Shown piece by piece: positions 44,972 through 57,300 of a stretch of DNA of 64,000 bases. Position numbers and translations under genes: made by a program. The stretch comes from Monosporascus cannonballus (lineage: Eukaryota; Ascomycota; Sordariomycetes; Xylariales). Position 1 is the stretch's first letter, and each line of letters opens with the position of its first letter. The stretch is from contig QJNS01000035.1 in assembly GCA_004154925.1 (NCBI GenBank), forward strand, positions 314,899-378,898. Direction: 5' to 3'. The notes under the pieces are model-generated. The model saw only the letters and a list, made by a program, of their open reading frames with translations. It was not told the DNA's origin and did no database searches.

Positions 44972-45648
44972 CCGTTAGGATTATTTCGAGATTGGCACCT
45001 CTGGTCGACTGAACTATTGAGCTTGGTCTGAATTCACTCCGTTGCTGTAAGTGACCAAGCTTTGGGGTGAAGTCTTGCACCTAATGGCAGAAACTAAGGT
45101 AGTCAAAGTAATCTCGCCTTCCAGTCAGACACCTGGCCACTCTTTAGGATTATGATACCATCTTACGCTAAAGGCCAAGGAACTGTCAAGTGCCTTTACA
45201 GGATGTACCACTCCTCGAGAACATTAATTCCTATACCGGTTGTCTCATATTCATAGTTTCCACGTGGTTTACTCTTCAGTTGACTCGCGATTCAGCCACA
45301 GCTTCAGTGACGTCAGTAGGAGCCGTAACGGAATCAACCCGAGTTCATGTGGTTAACCACATATGGCCCACATTGATAAACAAACGAGCTCGCCAATCAA
45401 TGTTGAGACTGGAAGTCGTTGGGACAAAATCAAGATCTCTGATGCGACGTCATAAGCCCACCCCACCAAGATATTCACTTAATTGTACCCCCAAGTTACG
45501 CCCCCTTTTCCAGGTGCCAGCAATCAAATTACCGTCTTTCCTGGGTTGGAAAGAATATTCCCGAATTCCTAGTGGCTGGGACTTCTTATCTAAGCGTATA
45601 TACATCAAACACAACGGCTAACTTGAGAGTCCAACAACACACCCAATA
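44972..45648. other. Intergenic, no gene recognised
   Basis: A frame at 45190-45621 is open for 143 codons but starts with GTG and lacks protein-like composition. Otherwise nothing. Confidence 0.45.
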
Positions 45649-45945
45649 ATGTCAGAAAACCAGAAGAGCGAAAGAAATGGGGACGCAATGGGTGGGGGCA
45701 TCGGCGCCGGTGTCGCCGGGGGAATAGGCACCGCCGTCGGCACCCTCGTCGGCGGCCTGACCGCCATCCCGACGGCCGGCCTCGGCATGCTGATCGGTGC
45801 CGGCACCGGCCTCATCCACGGGCCGTGGGTCAAGTTCACCGAGGCGTTTTCGAAGCAGGAGTCGGACGACATCGTGAGTGAAGCGGAGGAGGAGGCGAAG
45901 AAGATCGTCGCGTCACAGGATAGCGGGGAACACGATAATACTTGA
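45649..45945 (+). CDS. Small glycine-zipper protein, 98 aa
   Basis: A single ATG-started frame, MSENQKSERNGDAMGGG..., ending SGEHDNT. Residues 15-57 have repeated GxxxG spacing (GIGAGVAGGIGTAVGTLVGG, then AGLGMLIGAGTGLIHG), the hallmark of glycine-zipper membrane-inserting helices. The C-terminal third is an acidic helix (ESDDIVSEAEEEAKKI). The high third-position G+C and strong composition contrast with the flanks, which supports a real gene. No signal peptide is visible. Similar short glycine-zipper proteins occur in filamentous fungi without known function; membrane association or self-assembly is inferred. No intron. Confidence 0.75.
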   Translation: MSENQKSERNGDAMGGGIGAGVAGGIGTAVGTLVGGLTAIPTAGLGMLIGAGTGLIHGPWVKFTEAFSKQESDDIVSEAEEEAKKIVASQDSGEHDNT

Positions 45946-48900
45946 CGGGCTGCGGGGATCGGCACTCTTTGAGGCTGATGCAGAATGACGCCATTGTATA
46001 AATACATGTTCCCCATCGGGGTACTTGCGCATGCTTCGAGTTTTCTGGGTAATTAGGGGCTGAGGAGTTTGGATGGGTTACTTGCCGTTCGCCAGTACCG
46101 AATACGCTATCCGACGACTCTTTGTCCTGCGGATATATGGCATATATTTTGTCTTTGGCTAGTGAGAAATTTCATCTGAAACACTTACGAGGATTGTAAA
46201 TGTGATTAGCAACTTCTGCCTCACCCATTAAATGGAACAGGTGGCCGTCATTCAGCCAGCGTCTTTGCTTTTACCGTTGCGCTATCCAACATGTCATGAA
46301 TTCTTAACAAATGGATTGTACCAAAGGGTTCTGCATAGTAAATATGTCTATCTCTAAGTCAAGCCACAATCGAAGGCGATGTTGCTTCGCCCAGGAGGCT
46401 TGGGGTAAGCGCCAGGAATATCCTTCCCAGGTACCATGCCCAACACTATGTCGACAGCAACGTCCACAGCTTATCAATTTAGGTATGCTATTCTGTTATT
46501 TGACGACGGAGCGGAGTTGATTTGAACTTTGTACAGATTGCTAAATTGTGTTCCGCGTAAATATCCGCTTCCTTCACGGTATTACGAGTTGAAGACCTTC
46601 GTTTCGGGGTCATCCGTCAAAGTTGCCCCATATATAGTCATATGTCTATTACCAAGGATGGTCCTTATATCCAACTGTTCTTGTGGGTAAGGAGTTGTGA
46701 ATACTAAGTACCTCTCGCTGGACTATACACATAAAACTAAGAGTGCGGGTTACTCATCTTTCGTCGATGGAAAGAACACCACAACAAGACCATGGGGTTA
46801 GGAGATCGGCCATCCTATGCGACAAAGGCCACCTCCTAATGATGTCTCGAACGACATTGTTTAGAGGCACCACTTCTGTGAGTTGTGAGTTCTATGACTA
46901 AACCGCAAGGGGCTTCTCTGGGCGTAACAATGCAGCATACATTCGCCTTCATGCCCCTGCCGTGGACGACTCTGGACTTACTAATTATGCGGACTTGGCA
47001 GACATATCCGGTGCCCACGATATTATACCGCATCAACCTCATCTACGGCATAGACCGGCTACTAGCTATAGAGGCCGAAATATCCAACAGGCTGCCTATG
47101 GTGGCATTAACAATTTCTCCAGTGCGAGCAATTTGAATTCATCTGAACGAATGAGGGTAACTTCCTAAAGTATCTCTTCATGTGAATCGAGTCCTGCAAA
47201 ACAGTATTAAAGAGTGTTGTGATATTCTCTTCCGGCTTTACTTGCCTGTTATTGTCAAAAGTCAAGATATAGCTCGTCCGTATCTTATGTGGTGCCTTAT
47301 GCCTTTCCTCCACCATTCTGGTTTTTCGTGGTTTCTGATTAAACCTTTCTATAGTCAGGGGCTAGTCAACTAGTTGTTCAAGTTATGTGGGGAGCTGGAT
47401 ACCCTATAGTAAGCAAGGCTGAATGCGTTACTACAGCGTAAAATAGCTGCGTAGTCACTACATCTACTCTCTTCTTTTCTCGAACTATACCTGATACTGT
47501 CACGCTCGCTCGACTGTCCTTACAAGAAGAGGCCGTCAGACTAAGTCCCCTGATTTGGGTTACACTGGCGAGCCATTATACACTAGGTTAAGAAATTGTG
47601 AACAAGACCGAACGCTCTGGAGTGACAGAACAGCAAGCGTTTACAGCTCAGACATGAATTTGTTCTGGTGGCTCGGGGTCTAGAACAGACCCTTGAGATA
47701 GCATCCCAACCTTGAGACGTTGACACTTCTTGTGGAGCGCTGTTCGTCCCGGGGATGGCTTATTCAGACGAGGGTTAGTGTCTGTCGGGATGTATTAGAT
47801 ATCCTGTACACCGCCCCGGGACTCATAAAGCCAAGCCTCATGCCGATCGGGCCCTTACCCTGATGGAAGCGACGCCGCGCAGCGCAGATCGCTGATAAAA
47901 CCTGGGGTAATGGAGCAGGCTGGAATGGGTGGGTGGCGAGAAGTATCTTGTGACCCTACAGGCACGTCTCTATGAACCATTGCTGTTCTACTGGGCAGTG
48001 GATTGGGGATAGCTATGGCAAAATAGTAACAACTATTTCTCTTGGTAATCATCCATGGCTAGCTACTACCGCCTTTGCCTATGCGGGTCACGGCTCGCGT
48101 ATCCTAGGTAGAAGCTACCGCACTGTCTACGTCTCCCGTCTCATTGCCACCTCCGCCCGCAGAGCCAAAACCCGCCGCTCTACCAGTTGCTGCGGCTTCC
48201 GTAACCGAACCTAGCGGGTCATGGCCCTGTACAGGTGGCCTGCAAATTTTACTGTTCTTCATTCGCAATCCGCTTGGGCACACTGATTGATGGATGAACC
48301 GCAACCCGTCGCCCGTCGGGCGAGCGTTGACGGATCCCTGCCAACCCCGGCAAGCCCATTGGCCCGGCTAAATGCAGCATTCCCTTCGAGCCTCGCGTCG
48401 ACTTTAACCGCCTATTTATCCGGGCCCTGGGACACGCAGGTCTCCCGGCTGCTTAGGCTACTAATGCGCGACTCTGGCACCGATCACTCGGCATCGGTGG
48501 GACAACTTCTCGTAGGGCCCCTCTGGCCTGCACCCTTACACTTCACTCGGGACGGGTTACCTTCTGGTAGGCGCGTCTGCGCGTAGCCCAGGCGGACGGA
48601 TCTGTCCCGTCGGGCCCGATTTCTCTAGAAAGATAGGTATTCCCAAAGTAACATGACCGTTGTTTCGAAGCCAAGGGGTTAGATATTTATCCTAGGTATT
48701 CCTGACGCAGCCCCGTTCAATGTATAGTGACTCCTCTTACAAGCGTGTATGAGCCATAGCCCTAGGCGGCACAGTTCCCACAGAACGAGTATCCACGCGG
48801 CTACCCACGTTCCCGTCTTTGGACTGAATAACAAACCGAGTGACTACACTCAACCCCTTGGTTTATTGCCGGAGGGAATTGTAACGCCTTTGAGGTCTGT

Positions 48901-51900
48901 TTCCGGTAGGACATGTATCTTGTCTTGATTCCGAGTTAATTGCGTCGCAGTTAGATATATCAATACAAGAGGTAACAGGTGATAGTCAGCCAAAGGGCTC
49001 CATATATATACTGGGCTCCTCCCACGGTAAGACAGGGGTCGAGTGTATGTAGTACATTAAAAATAGATATCGTTATCAACGAGGTAAAACGGCCCTGCAG
49101 CACAGTTGCCAAGCTATGGGTCTGAGCAGTGCTGTCACCTTGAATTCAAATGTTCGGGAATGATTCTAGCCTCTACGCGAGGTCATCAAACATGGATTAG
49201 ACCGCTGGTACTGATATCGTGAGGTAGAAAAAGGCACCCAGTACCGGAGTGAAGCTGCGGTCAAAGCCAACGCTGCATATCATCGAATCCCCTAATTGAT
49301 GCGTCCACGAGGCGTAGTTGTGCTATGTGACACCTATATCTGATGCTCATTTTGAGGTCTAACCCCTATTTCGGGATAACACGTTGGTACCTACGCAGGG
49401 CTGCGAAGTGCCTAGCCTTACGAAACGCTCAGATAAAGAAACTGCGCATGCAGGTATTGCAACGCTAGCGGCAGCTACCAACAGCCATTCCTATGCCTAT
49501 AACCCACGCCACACCCCACGCAATGCAGTGTTCTCGAAAGGCGAAGCGTAGTGCCCGAGACCCGCGTAGTCCTAAGAAGTCATCAAAACCAGAAGGAGAA
49601 GAGAAGCATGAAAATGCGATCGTCAAGCATGCAATGCGCCAGATGTGCTCGACGATGGGTCGAAGCTTACCTACGACGAAGGGATCAGCGCGCCACTGCG
49701 ACAATATTCTGAATTGGAACCTGCTCCACCTCAACTTGTAATCCCACCCTCATTAGTAATTGATGTCACTATATACGAGTCAGAGTCGGATGCCAGCCTC
49801 CATCCCGCGAATCTGACGTGCAGCAGCGCGGAGGTGGGGGTGGCAATCCCACCCCGGGGAACCCCCAGGAGTTTGCGCGAAGGCTGACCGGAGTAGGATC
49901 ACGGGGATGATGAGAAGGGGGAAGGGGGGTAAATGGAACCCTGTAGAGCACGCGCTGCTGACGGCCCGGCTCTATGTCGGTGCACATGCCCTCTTCCGAC
50001 GTCCGTAAGCAGTAAAATCCATAATATAACGACAATAATCATAATTAAAAGGGCAGCAACAGGATTTCGATATCATGGCTTCTGAGGTCCGAGCTAGGTT
50101 GAGGAACGGCCCGTGTAAGCACTATCTCCGAATGGCTAGTGATTTGCCGCGGAGCGCAGATGCACATACCCGGGCCAGGCTTTCGCAAACACCCTTCTCC
50201 ACATGTGTGTAAGCACCATTTATCGAGTTTCGAATAGAGTTGCGGGCACCCCTCCTTTACTCGTTGGCTGTGAGCTATTACGGCAACCATTAGATATCGA
50301 TGAGTAAGAAGATACGATGGCCGCTTACGCGCCAAGAAGTCGTGATTACTGTTGTTTTCGCGAGGAAGTTCGATTTCCCTTCCCAATCCGTCTTTGAAGA
50401 CGAGCAGCTCTGCGACGAATCCCTTAGCTTCTCACTGTCAGCGTCGCAGCATCCATGACATCGTGACCGCCAACTCATGGCAGATTACTGCCCGTTCAGG
50501 GGCGAGAGCAGCAGGACGTCGAACTCTGTGCTGCCCCTTATTGGCAGCTGGTGAGACATGGTTATAGTTGCCGATAGACTCGCTATGGAGGGTCTATTGC
50601 CAATCTAATGCAGACACCAACACAGCCTTATAGTCAGCCGCAGCGCAGAGTGAGCTTGACCGCCAGAACAGCGTCGGCAGGCGCTGAGGACGGGGAGGGA
50701 ACTCGTTGCGCGTGTCACCAGCGACTCCCGGGCCCGCGGAAATTGTGGAATGGAACCGCCAAGTGGCCATTGTTCCATGCACTGCGGGCTTACCCCCTGA
50801 CATAGGACGGATCCCCGGCGCGTGTAACTGCCGCATCGCTTCCCGACTCGTGGTATTGGCTCGCCAGAGTCTGCTGCGCGGATATTGACCCAGCTTCGTG
50901 GTACGGCGAAGCGGGTCTTGCAAAGAATAAATGGCAATCAGCAGACCAGAGGGCTGGGCCTAGATCTCCTGCACATCGAAAGGAAAATTGGAGACGGCAT
51001 ACCCAGCAGCATCCTCACGATATCTCGCGTCGTAGTCAAGCACAACGGCGGAGGCACCTTGGGCTGTATCACAACCACTTCGATACCGCCACAGCTTTGT
51101 TCGATATCGTGGCCAGCGGCCGTAATATCGTCCAAGATTGCAAGACCATTGCTGCTGGGTCGGCCGGATGGAACCGCCGGTCCACACGAGTTATGCATGA
51201 CAAGCCCGAGCTATTGGTGGTCTTCACGAGTGTTCTCGTTGTTGCTAGAATACATTGTCCTGGGCCAGTTTGCGACCTCGAGACCATCTTTGGTCTAGAT
51301 CTAACCGGGCGACACGGAAATAGGAAACGGACGAGCCTCGACGCCATTGATTAGAGGAACACACCTACTGATCCTTCAGTCAAACGAACCCGGGAGTTAC
51401 TACTGCTTCGTACCGTAATTACTCTGAATCCGCCGTTACGTTGCGAGCGTATCTTGTTTATCTGAGGGACATGCGGTTCGTGCAGGTGAAATGGCGTTAT
51501 GCGATGGTGAACAATCATCCTGTCAGCCGGAACCGAGCCGTGAGTGGAATCCCATCGTATTCATGCTCTTTCGCTTGTCATGTGAGGCCTGCGCAGCGTC
51601 CATCTCCGTCACCATTGGCGACACCACATTTGCTTATGTACGATCTGTGTCACTCTGTAGTTGCCTGTGTGCAATGCAAGGAACCGTTGTATTATTACGC
51701 GATAGCGGGGAATGCTGCACATAGGCGGCCGGTCGATCTCATTAGGTTCGTTCAGCTGTGCGATATCCATATGTGCCGCACTCACGACTAGTGAACTACG
51801 AGGCTCTCTAGGGGGTTAGCATAGCACCCATAGTCAACAATGCACGCATGATGTCTAGCAATGCTCCAGTCATCTCTGCTGGGACCAAGTTACGAAGTAC

Positions 51901-53851
51901 AGGCGGTCTACCTAGCCTTCATCTCATATGGCGGCATCTGTAATTACCTTGGTCAGCATGCTTTGGCGTCTTTGGAATGCCTCCTCGTCTAGAAGCCATG
52001 CCCCTGATCCCTGACAAATTTCAACACACTATGATAGATAACCCAACCAACGATTTTGTGCCTTGAACACCCAACGTTATCCAGCCCACCTACACCGTAG
52101 AATGACATGAGGTTCCGCTCTGATTCATCAGCGATGAGTTCCAGCGTCAGGCTTGAGTTGACCCTTTCGAAATCGACCTGGGTCTTCCGGACCAGCCAAT
52201 GCATTAGAGATACAATTTCTCGCTGCTTCAATACCGGCTAATGCTTCGTCGCTGCAGGCTGAGCTGAGGAGGAACGTGAGATCTGCCAACGGATCCCTGA
52301 AACAGTTCGGAATCCTCCTTGGCATTGGATAACAGCTGCGCGTGATGACACAAGTTCCATATGGGGTAATTAGCAATGAACCCGTACTCGATGTTGTCAG
52401 AGGCGGGCCAAAAGCTGGGGTAGCTTGTAATTTCTTGCCGTATGCATGTCATTGATGCTCCATGCAAGCAAGCAAGCAAGCAAGCATCCTGCTGTGGATG
52501 ACATGACATCATGTCCCGAAAGGCCAGCAACGGGTAGTGCTATTATTAAGCCGAGGCACGATTCTCTCAAGGCATCTGATGACCCTCATCTAGCTCCATC
52601 CTCCCGTAAAGCAATCTTTTTAATAAATTGGATCGTGATCGCATAGATCGGAGGTGACGGACCTATGAAACATACCCATGCCCTCTTTCAGTAATGATCC
52701 CGCCACCATCGGTTCCCGATTCGAAAAGTTGCGTGAACAGGAGATCAATTCGGTCCGTGCTGTAACCTAAGGGTATGGACTGGGGCCTCTCACTATGGAG
52801 CCCCCCGTACAAACGGCGCCTAAAATCATGAACTGGGGGGGCAACCGCAGTTTTGATCGTCGTCCACCCACCCGGAGATACGGAGCTGGAGTAAGGCCCT
52901 CATATAACGCAGCTTGGCAACGTGGGTTACGATATCGAAGTCTGGAGAGCGCATCAGCAACCATGTGGCCCCCCATCGTCGGTTGACGTTTTATTATTAT
53001 CACCGGGGTGGGATCGAGAAGTGCCCCACGTATCTGACCCCCAACTCTGGGACCGCGGCTGCGCGGGGCGATAAAAGCTGGTTCGCTGTTCCTCGCAGAG
53101 GGAGCGCGGGCTAGGCAATGTCACAGGGTGGCATCCCAACGTGGAAACGAGGTGCACTGGCAGCCTAACTGACAACGTGCACTTTGCGCAGTCTGATAAC
53201 CTATCCTGACTCATCAGGTTATTATATCATCATGCCTATCAACAAGCAAATGCGCACTCCGCTGCTCATCCTTGTGACTCGGACACTTTCGTAGCTCCGT
53301 ACTTGATCTGCATCGGCCGTCCCCGTGCTGGCCAGTCAAAACGGCGAAGGGGAGTCTCGCGTCAAGCGCCGCAATAGCCTTGCCGCTTATCACATGACGG
53401 TGTCGAAGCCTCTCAACCAAGGAGGCTATGTAAATAGGTTTGCAGCCCGCCAGTTGGGCCACGTCGCAGACTAGTCAGTTAGTAGGCTGCGGATAGCGAA
53501 CTTACGCGCCACCCCTTATTGCCGCGTGCACACGCGCCCCCCGTGCTTTCTTCTCCGCGCGGATGTACTATTATCATGTCTGCTCGTTATCGTATCTCTA
53601 TAAGTGACCGGCATTACGGATGGCCAGCAGCTGATCTGACCCGTGGGCCGTCCCTCGGCGGGATAAGACGTATCACATGAGCAACCGAGGCGTTTGGTGA
53701 TTGGGATGTTTTGTTACAGACCGGTCGGAGGGGGCCCTAATTGTGTATGCCGCGAAAATGCCTTGCCCTTACCGACATAGGATCTCTTAAGTTATTCGTC
53801 TGACTTGCGTACTTGGCCAAGCGCATGTCATAATCAATCTCATAGCTCGAC
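45946..53851. other. Gene-poor segment
   Basis: Almost 8 kb of balanced base composition in which no frame exceeds about 140 codons and none shows a recognised domain. No RIP signature and no long terminal repeats. A minus-strand stretch at 51989-52530 has protein-like pieces in different frames and may be a dead gene. Confidence 0.45.
52464..52486 (+). repeat. (GCAA)n microsatellite
   Basis: Five complete GCAA units plus GCA. Confidence 0.9.
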
Positions 53852-54041
53852 TATCTCCTAGGTGCGAACTGAGCACAGCAGTAACTGGTAAGTGCGATTC
53901 TGGTTCGTGCTGCTACAAAATGGAGTGTTTAAATCCAATCAAATTATTGGAAACTAGTATTTAATGGAACGGATATCCATTTCAAGTTAGCGCTGTAGCC
54001 GCTTTGGTTACTGCTGTGCTCAGTTCGCACCCGAGGAGATA
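53852..54041. mobile_element. MITE with about 34-bp terminal inverted repeats
   Basis: The left end 53852-53885 (TATCTCCTAGGTGCGAACTG, continuing to AGCACAGCAGTAAC) matches the reverse complement of 54007-54041 with one substitution and one one-base indel. The 190-bp unit begins and ends with TA, so it can be read as a 186-bp element in a duplicated TA, typical of Tc1/mariner-derived MITEs. The interior is A+T-rich and non-coding. Its terminal repeats differ from those of the Fot1-like element at 2330-4286, so that element is not its obvious parent. Confidence 0.82.
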
Positions 54042-54335
54042 ACCTCGCGGGATGGCGCGGATGGCCCAGATGGGCCGGTTGGCTCCAGTTATAGCAGTTT
54101 TCCTGTAATGAATCTTACGTAGGTTTGGCCGCCTGACACGTCTGTAATGAAGACCAGTCTAGTACCAACAGCAAGTAACGTTTTGGCCCGACCTGTATGC
54201 CTTATACTGCCTATCATCGTCACTTAGATAGGGCGATATGGTTTGCATTTCGAGTTCACTATGGAAGAAATGCTTCCCGTCACTAGAGCTTACAGGCAGG
54301 CCTGGAAGGAGCAGCGGGAAGGGAGGCGGCATGTT

Positions 54336-54361
54336 AGGCAGGGAGTAGCCACTCCCTGCCT
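54336..54361. repeat. Perfect 11-bp hairpin
   Basis: AGGCAGGGAGT, a 4-nt spacer AGCC, then ACTCCCTGCCT. No following T-run or gene end, so no terminator role is assigned. Confidence 0.75.
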
Positions 54362-57300
54362 GGACCAACCCCCAAAAGATCATCATGATCGTCCCGTTCT
54401 ATTACCCGCATTCCAGTGGCCTAAAATATTTGACGTAGTTATTAAATCTACCGTGATGTCTTGTGTGCCACACCAAGATCAAGGCTGACTTTGAGGAGTC
54501 GCAACCGACGGGCACACATCGTAGGCTGACGATGCTACTAAGAGTGGTCTTAGTCATGAATAGGGGTCAACGGCTGCCCTCCTCAATCCTCCAACGAGAA
54601 GATAGCGTTCCAGCGACGCAACCCAACTCAATTATTCGGGGTGCGCAACGGCACGATCGCGACGCAGTACGACTCTGGTTGCTTAAAGTATTTAGCGCTG
54701 GGCGAAGAGGACCAGGTGTATTTTTGGACTTATGTCACATTCAGTACCCGCCACAGGGCTGAGGGCGTGACCTTCTGCCGTGCACCCCATTGGATAAATC
54801 AGAATGTCTGCATGCATGAGCTTAAGGTTGGACGGCAGTTGCAGGCAGGCACAGGTCGAAATGCGAGCTGAAAGGCTGACCGTGGATCTTCCCCAAAGAG
54901 GATACGACTTAGCAGTAACCAATTCAGACTTTAAGACAATTGTCTCTGCGGTTTCAGTTGGCCTGTCCTGCAGTTAACTGCCAGAAAGGGGTTACTAAGC
55001 TTAGTAACCGGGCGCAGTGCAGTACATCTAGATTAGGGAGGAGAACGAATGGGGGACAGTACCTGAAGGGGGATCCTAAGCGGAGATCCGAAGTCTCTTG
55101 TTGGCTTGGTTTCCCGATTCTCCTGGGGTAAAATTAGCCCTATCCTGGGGTAAAGGCTGACTCGACCTTGGCTGTCTCTGCTCGGTAGTAAATACTCCGC
55201 AAATTGTATTATATCAAAAACACGTGGAATCAGCCTCCAGAACCAATGCTCCCATGACCAATTCCAACCTATCTTGCCCGTGCAGTTCTCGCCACGGGCC
55301 ATATGGAGAAAGGCATTGTTGCTGAGCCTCGGAAAGAGTCGGCGGGGCTATTCGTATTACTGGAATTGTAGCATGTGCATGTAGCTAATGACTTCGGCAG
55401 CGCTGCGTAGGTTCTTGCGCTGTCATTGTTTCTCCTTCATTCGTCCCTCTCTTCGGCACCATGAGAGCCTAATCGTCCTAATAGTAGTGCTGACGATTCG
55501 GAAGTGGCTATGGTTACAAGGTTAACTCCTATGTGAAACCTGAAGTCCTCGGCTGTACGTAAGCAAGGTGGTGGACAAAAATAATTGTAGTGTCAAAGGG
55601 TGTGTTGTAGCTCTGGGGCACCATCAATTTTGGTCCACCATCTCGGTCAGTAGCCTCACTTTGTCTCACCGAGTGGATCTAGAAGATAATTAGAACGGAA
55701 CCTTCGAGACGGAGATTTGCCACTCGTGTGATTTAGCCTGATGTTCTGCTCCCTGAAGGTATAACAAGGAAACGCGGGGAAATCACACTACGATTGTTAG
55801 CGAACATCATGATAATTAAGCGCCCCATTAGACGGTTTGTTTGTGGACGATGATATTGAGAGCTTGCGATATCTACAACAGAGGCAGGGGCCGAAAACGT
55901 GGCCCACATCCGCCGGATAGTCGTGGGTAGGGTTACTTGTCCCACGGCAGGTTCGGCGTCACGAGCTCGTACTTTAGGGAAAAAGGAAGAGACTATCGTA
56001 TCACTTGTGGGTGAGAAACCTGAACCTCCAACCGACAATCAGTAGTAAGCCGCGAAGTTCATGAAGAATGACTTTTAACTGGAATAACTTGTTATTGATA
56101 CTGAAGGTCGGAGTACTCGGACAATAACACCGAGGTAGGCCCACGCTGCCCTTGTTGGCGACTTCTGAACGGCTATTTTTCAGGAGCCCCAGTTAAACAG
56201 GCCGTGCCTTGACCTGCTGACCTACAAGAGTCCAATTGCTTTTGCGGCTTTGCGGCTTTGCTGACAGCGTGCTCTAGGCGCTCCTAAGCGCTCCACTCTG
56301 ACACGCAAGCCTTCCTTATGCGTAACGTTAAGTTGGTCATGCAACGACCAGTAACCTGCCTAACGTTGAAGATGTGCCCTACGAGAGTACTTGTATGCAT
56401 CTAATCGTTCTCTCGTATGTAGGTATCAATCAGTAGGCTGATTTCAAGGCCAGACCTGAAAGCCCCTTAGGAATGGTTGGATGTACGCATATTGGCAGGC
56501 TAGAACACCTTGTCTGGAAGGTCGACTTGTTTCAGGTTCCATCCACAGCTGGGATAGAGGCAACTTCGCACATACCACATCCAGCTGGATTGTAGGCACT
56601 GAGGTCGCGGATGAGAACTGTAGTATCAGAAGGCAGCCAGACGTTTTCTGGCCTATATGCCAACGAGCGCATGGTCTTCTAACTCGTGAACTTTCCGGAC
56701 CAACGGAATACTCCTGATTCGAGATCAAAGACCCTTCGTGCAGAGAAACACCGAGCGCCCCACTTCCCATCGCCTCAGTTGCACACGTGAATAACGTGTA
56801 CGTCGGGCCTCCGGCACTAAGAAGAGGTAAATAAATAAAAAAAAATCGAAATTAAAAGGAAGTCGAAAGATAAAACAAGTTCTTCAACGGAAGTTGATGA
56901 TACTTCACGTTAACCTAGTTCTCAGTCTTAAGAAGGCTAGTCCGGTTTCCGACTCTTTCCGATTTTTTCCAACGACCTGGGCGCGCAGCTCCACCAGAAT
57001 TCCGAGCCAGATCCAATTTATTAATCTGGAGAAACCGAGAAACCACACGTGCGCGAGTCGGTACCAGACCAAGGGGTAGGCTATTGCCGCAACTTGCGTC
57101 CTCTCCGGAATCATGTGATTCAACACGGCGTTTTATCGTCCACCCTGGTACGGCCTGTATCTAAGCAATGATAAGTCATATCCATCCTATAGCCAAAGGG
57201 CGCCTACCTCTTCGCGGGTTCCCTCCGCGGCATGGAGTTAACACATACACCAAAACTTGCGAGACTGGCCTGCCCATGTTAACAATCAACGCTAGGGAAC

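Noticed and set aside
45190..45621. 143-codon open frame
   Set aside because: No ATG start at the frame opening, no domain, and composition like random translation.
48104..48304. Gly/Ala-rich minus-strand frame near 48.2 kb
   Set aside because: Only 66 codons, no homologous motif, no splice-supported extension.
56238..56300. Short repeats TTTGCGGC x2 and AGGCGCTCC/AAGCGCTCC
   Set aside because: Two or three imperfect units only, with no wider structure.
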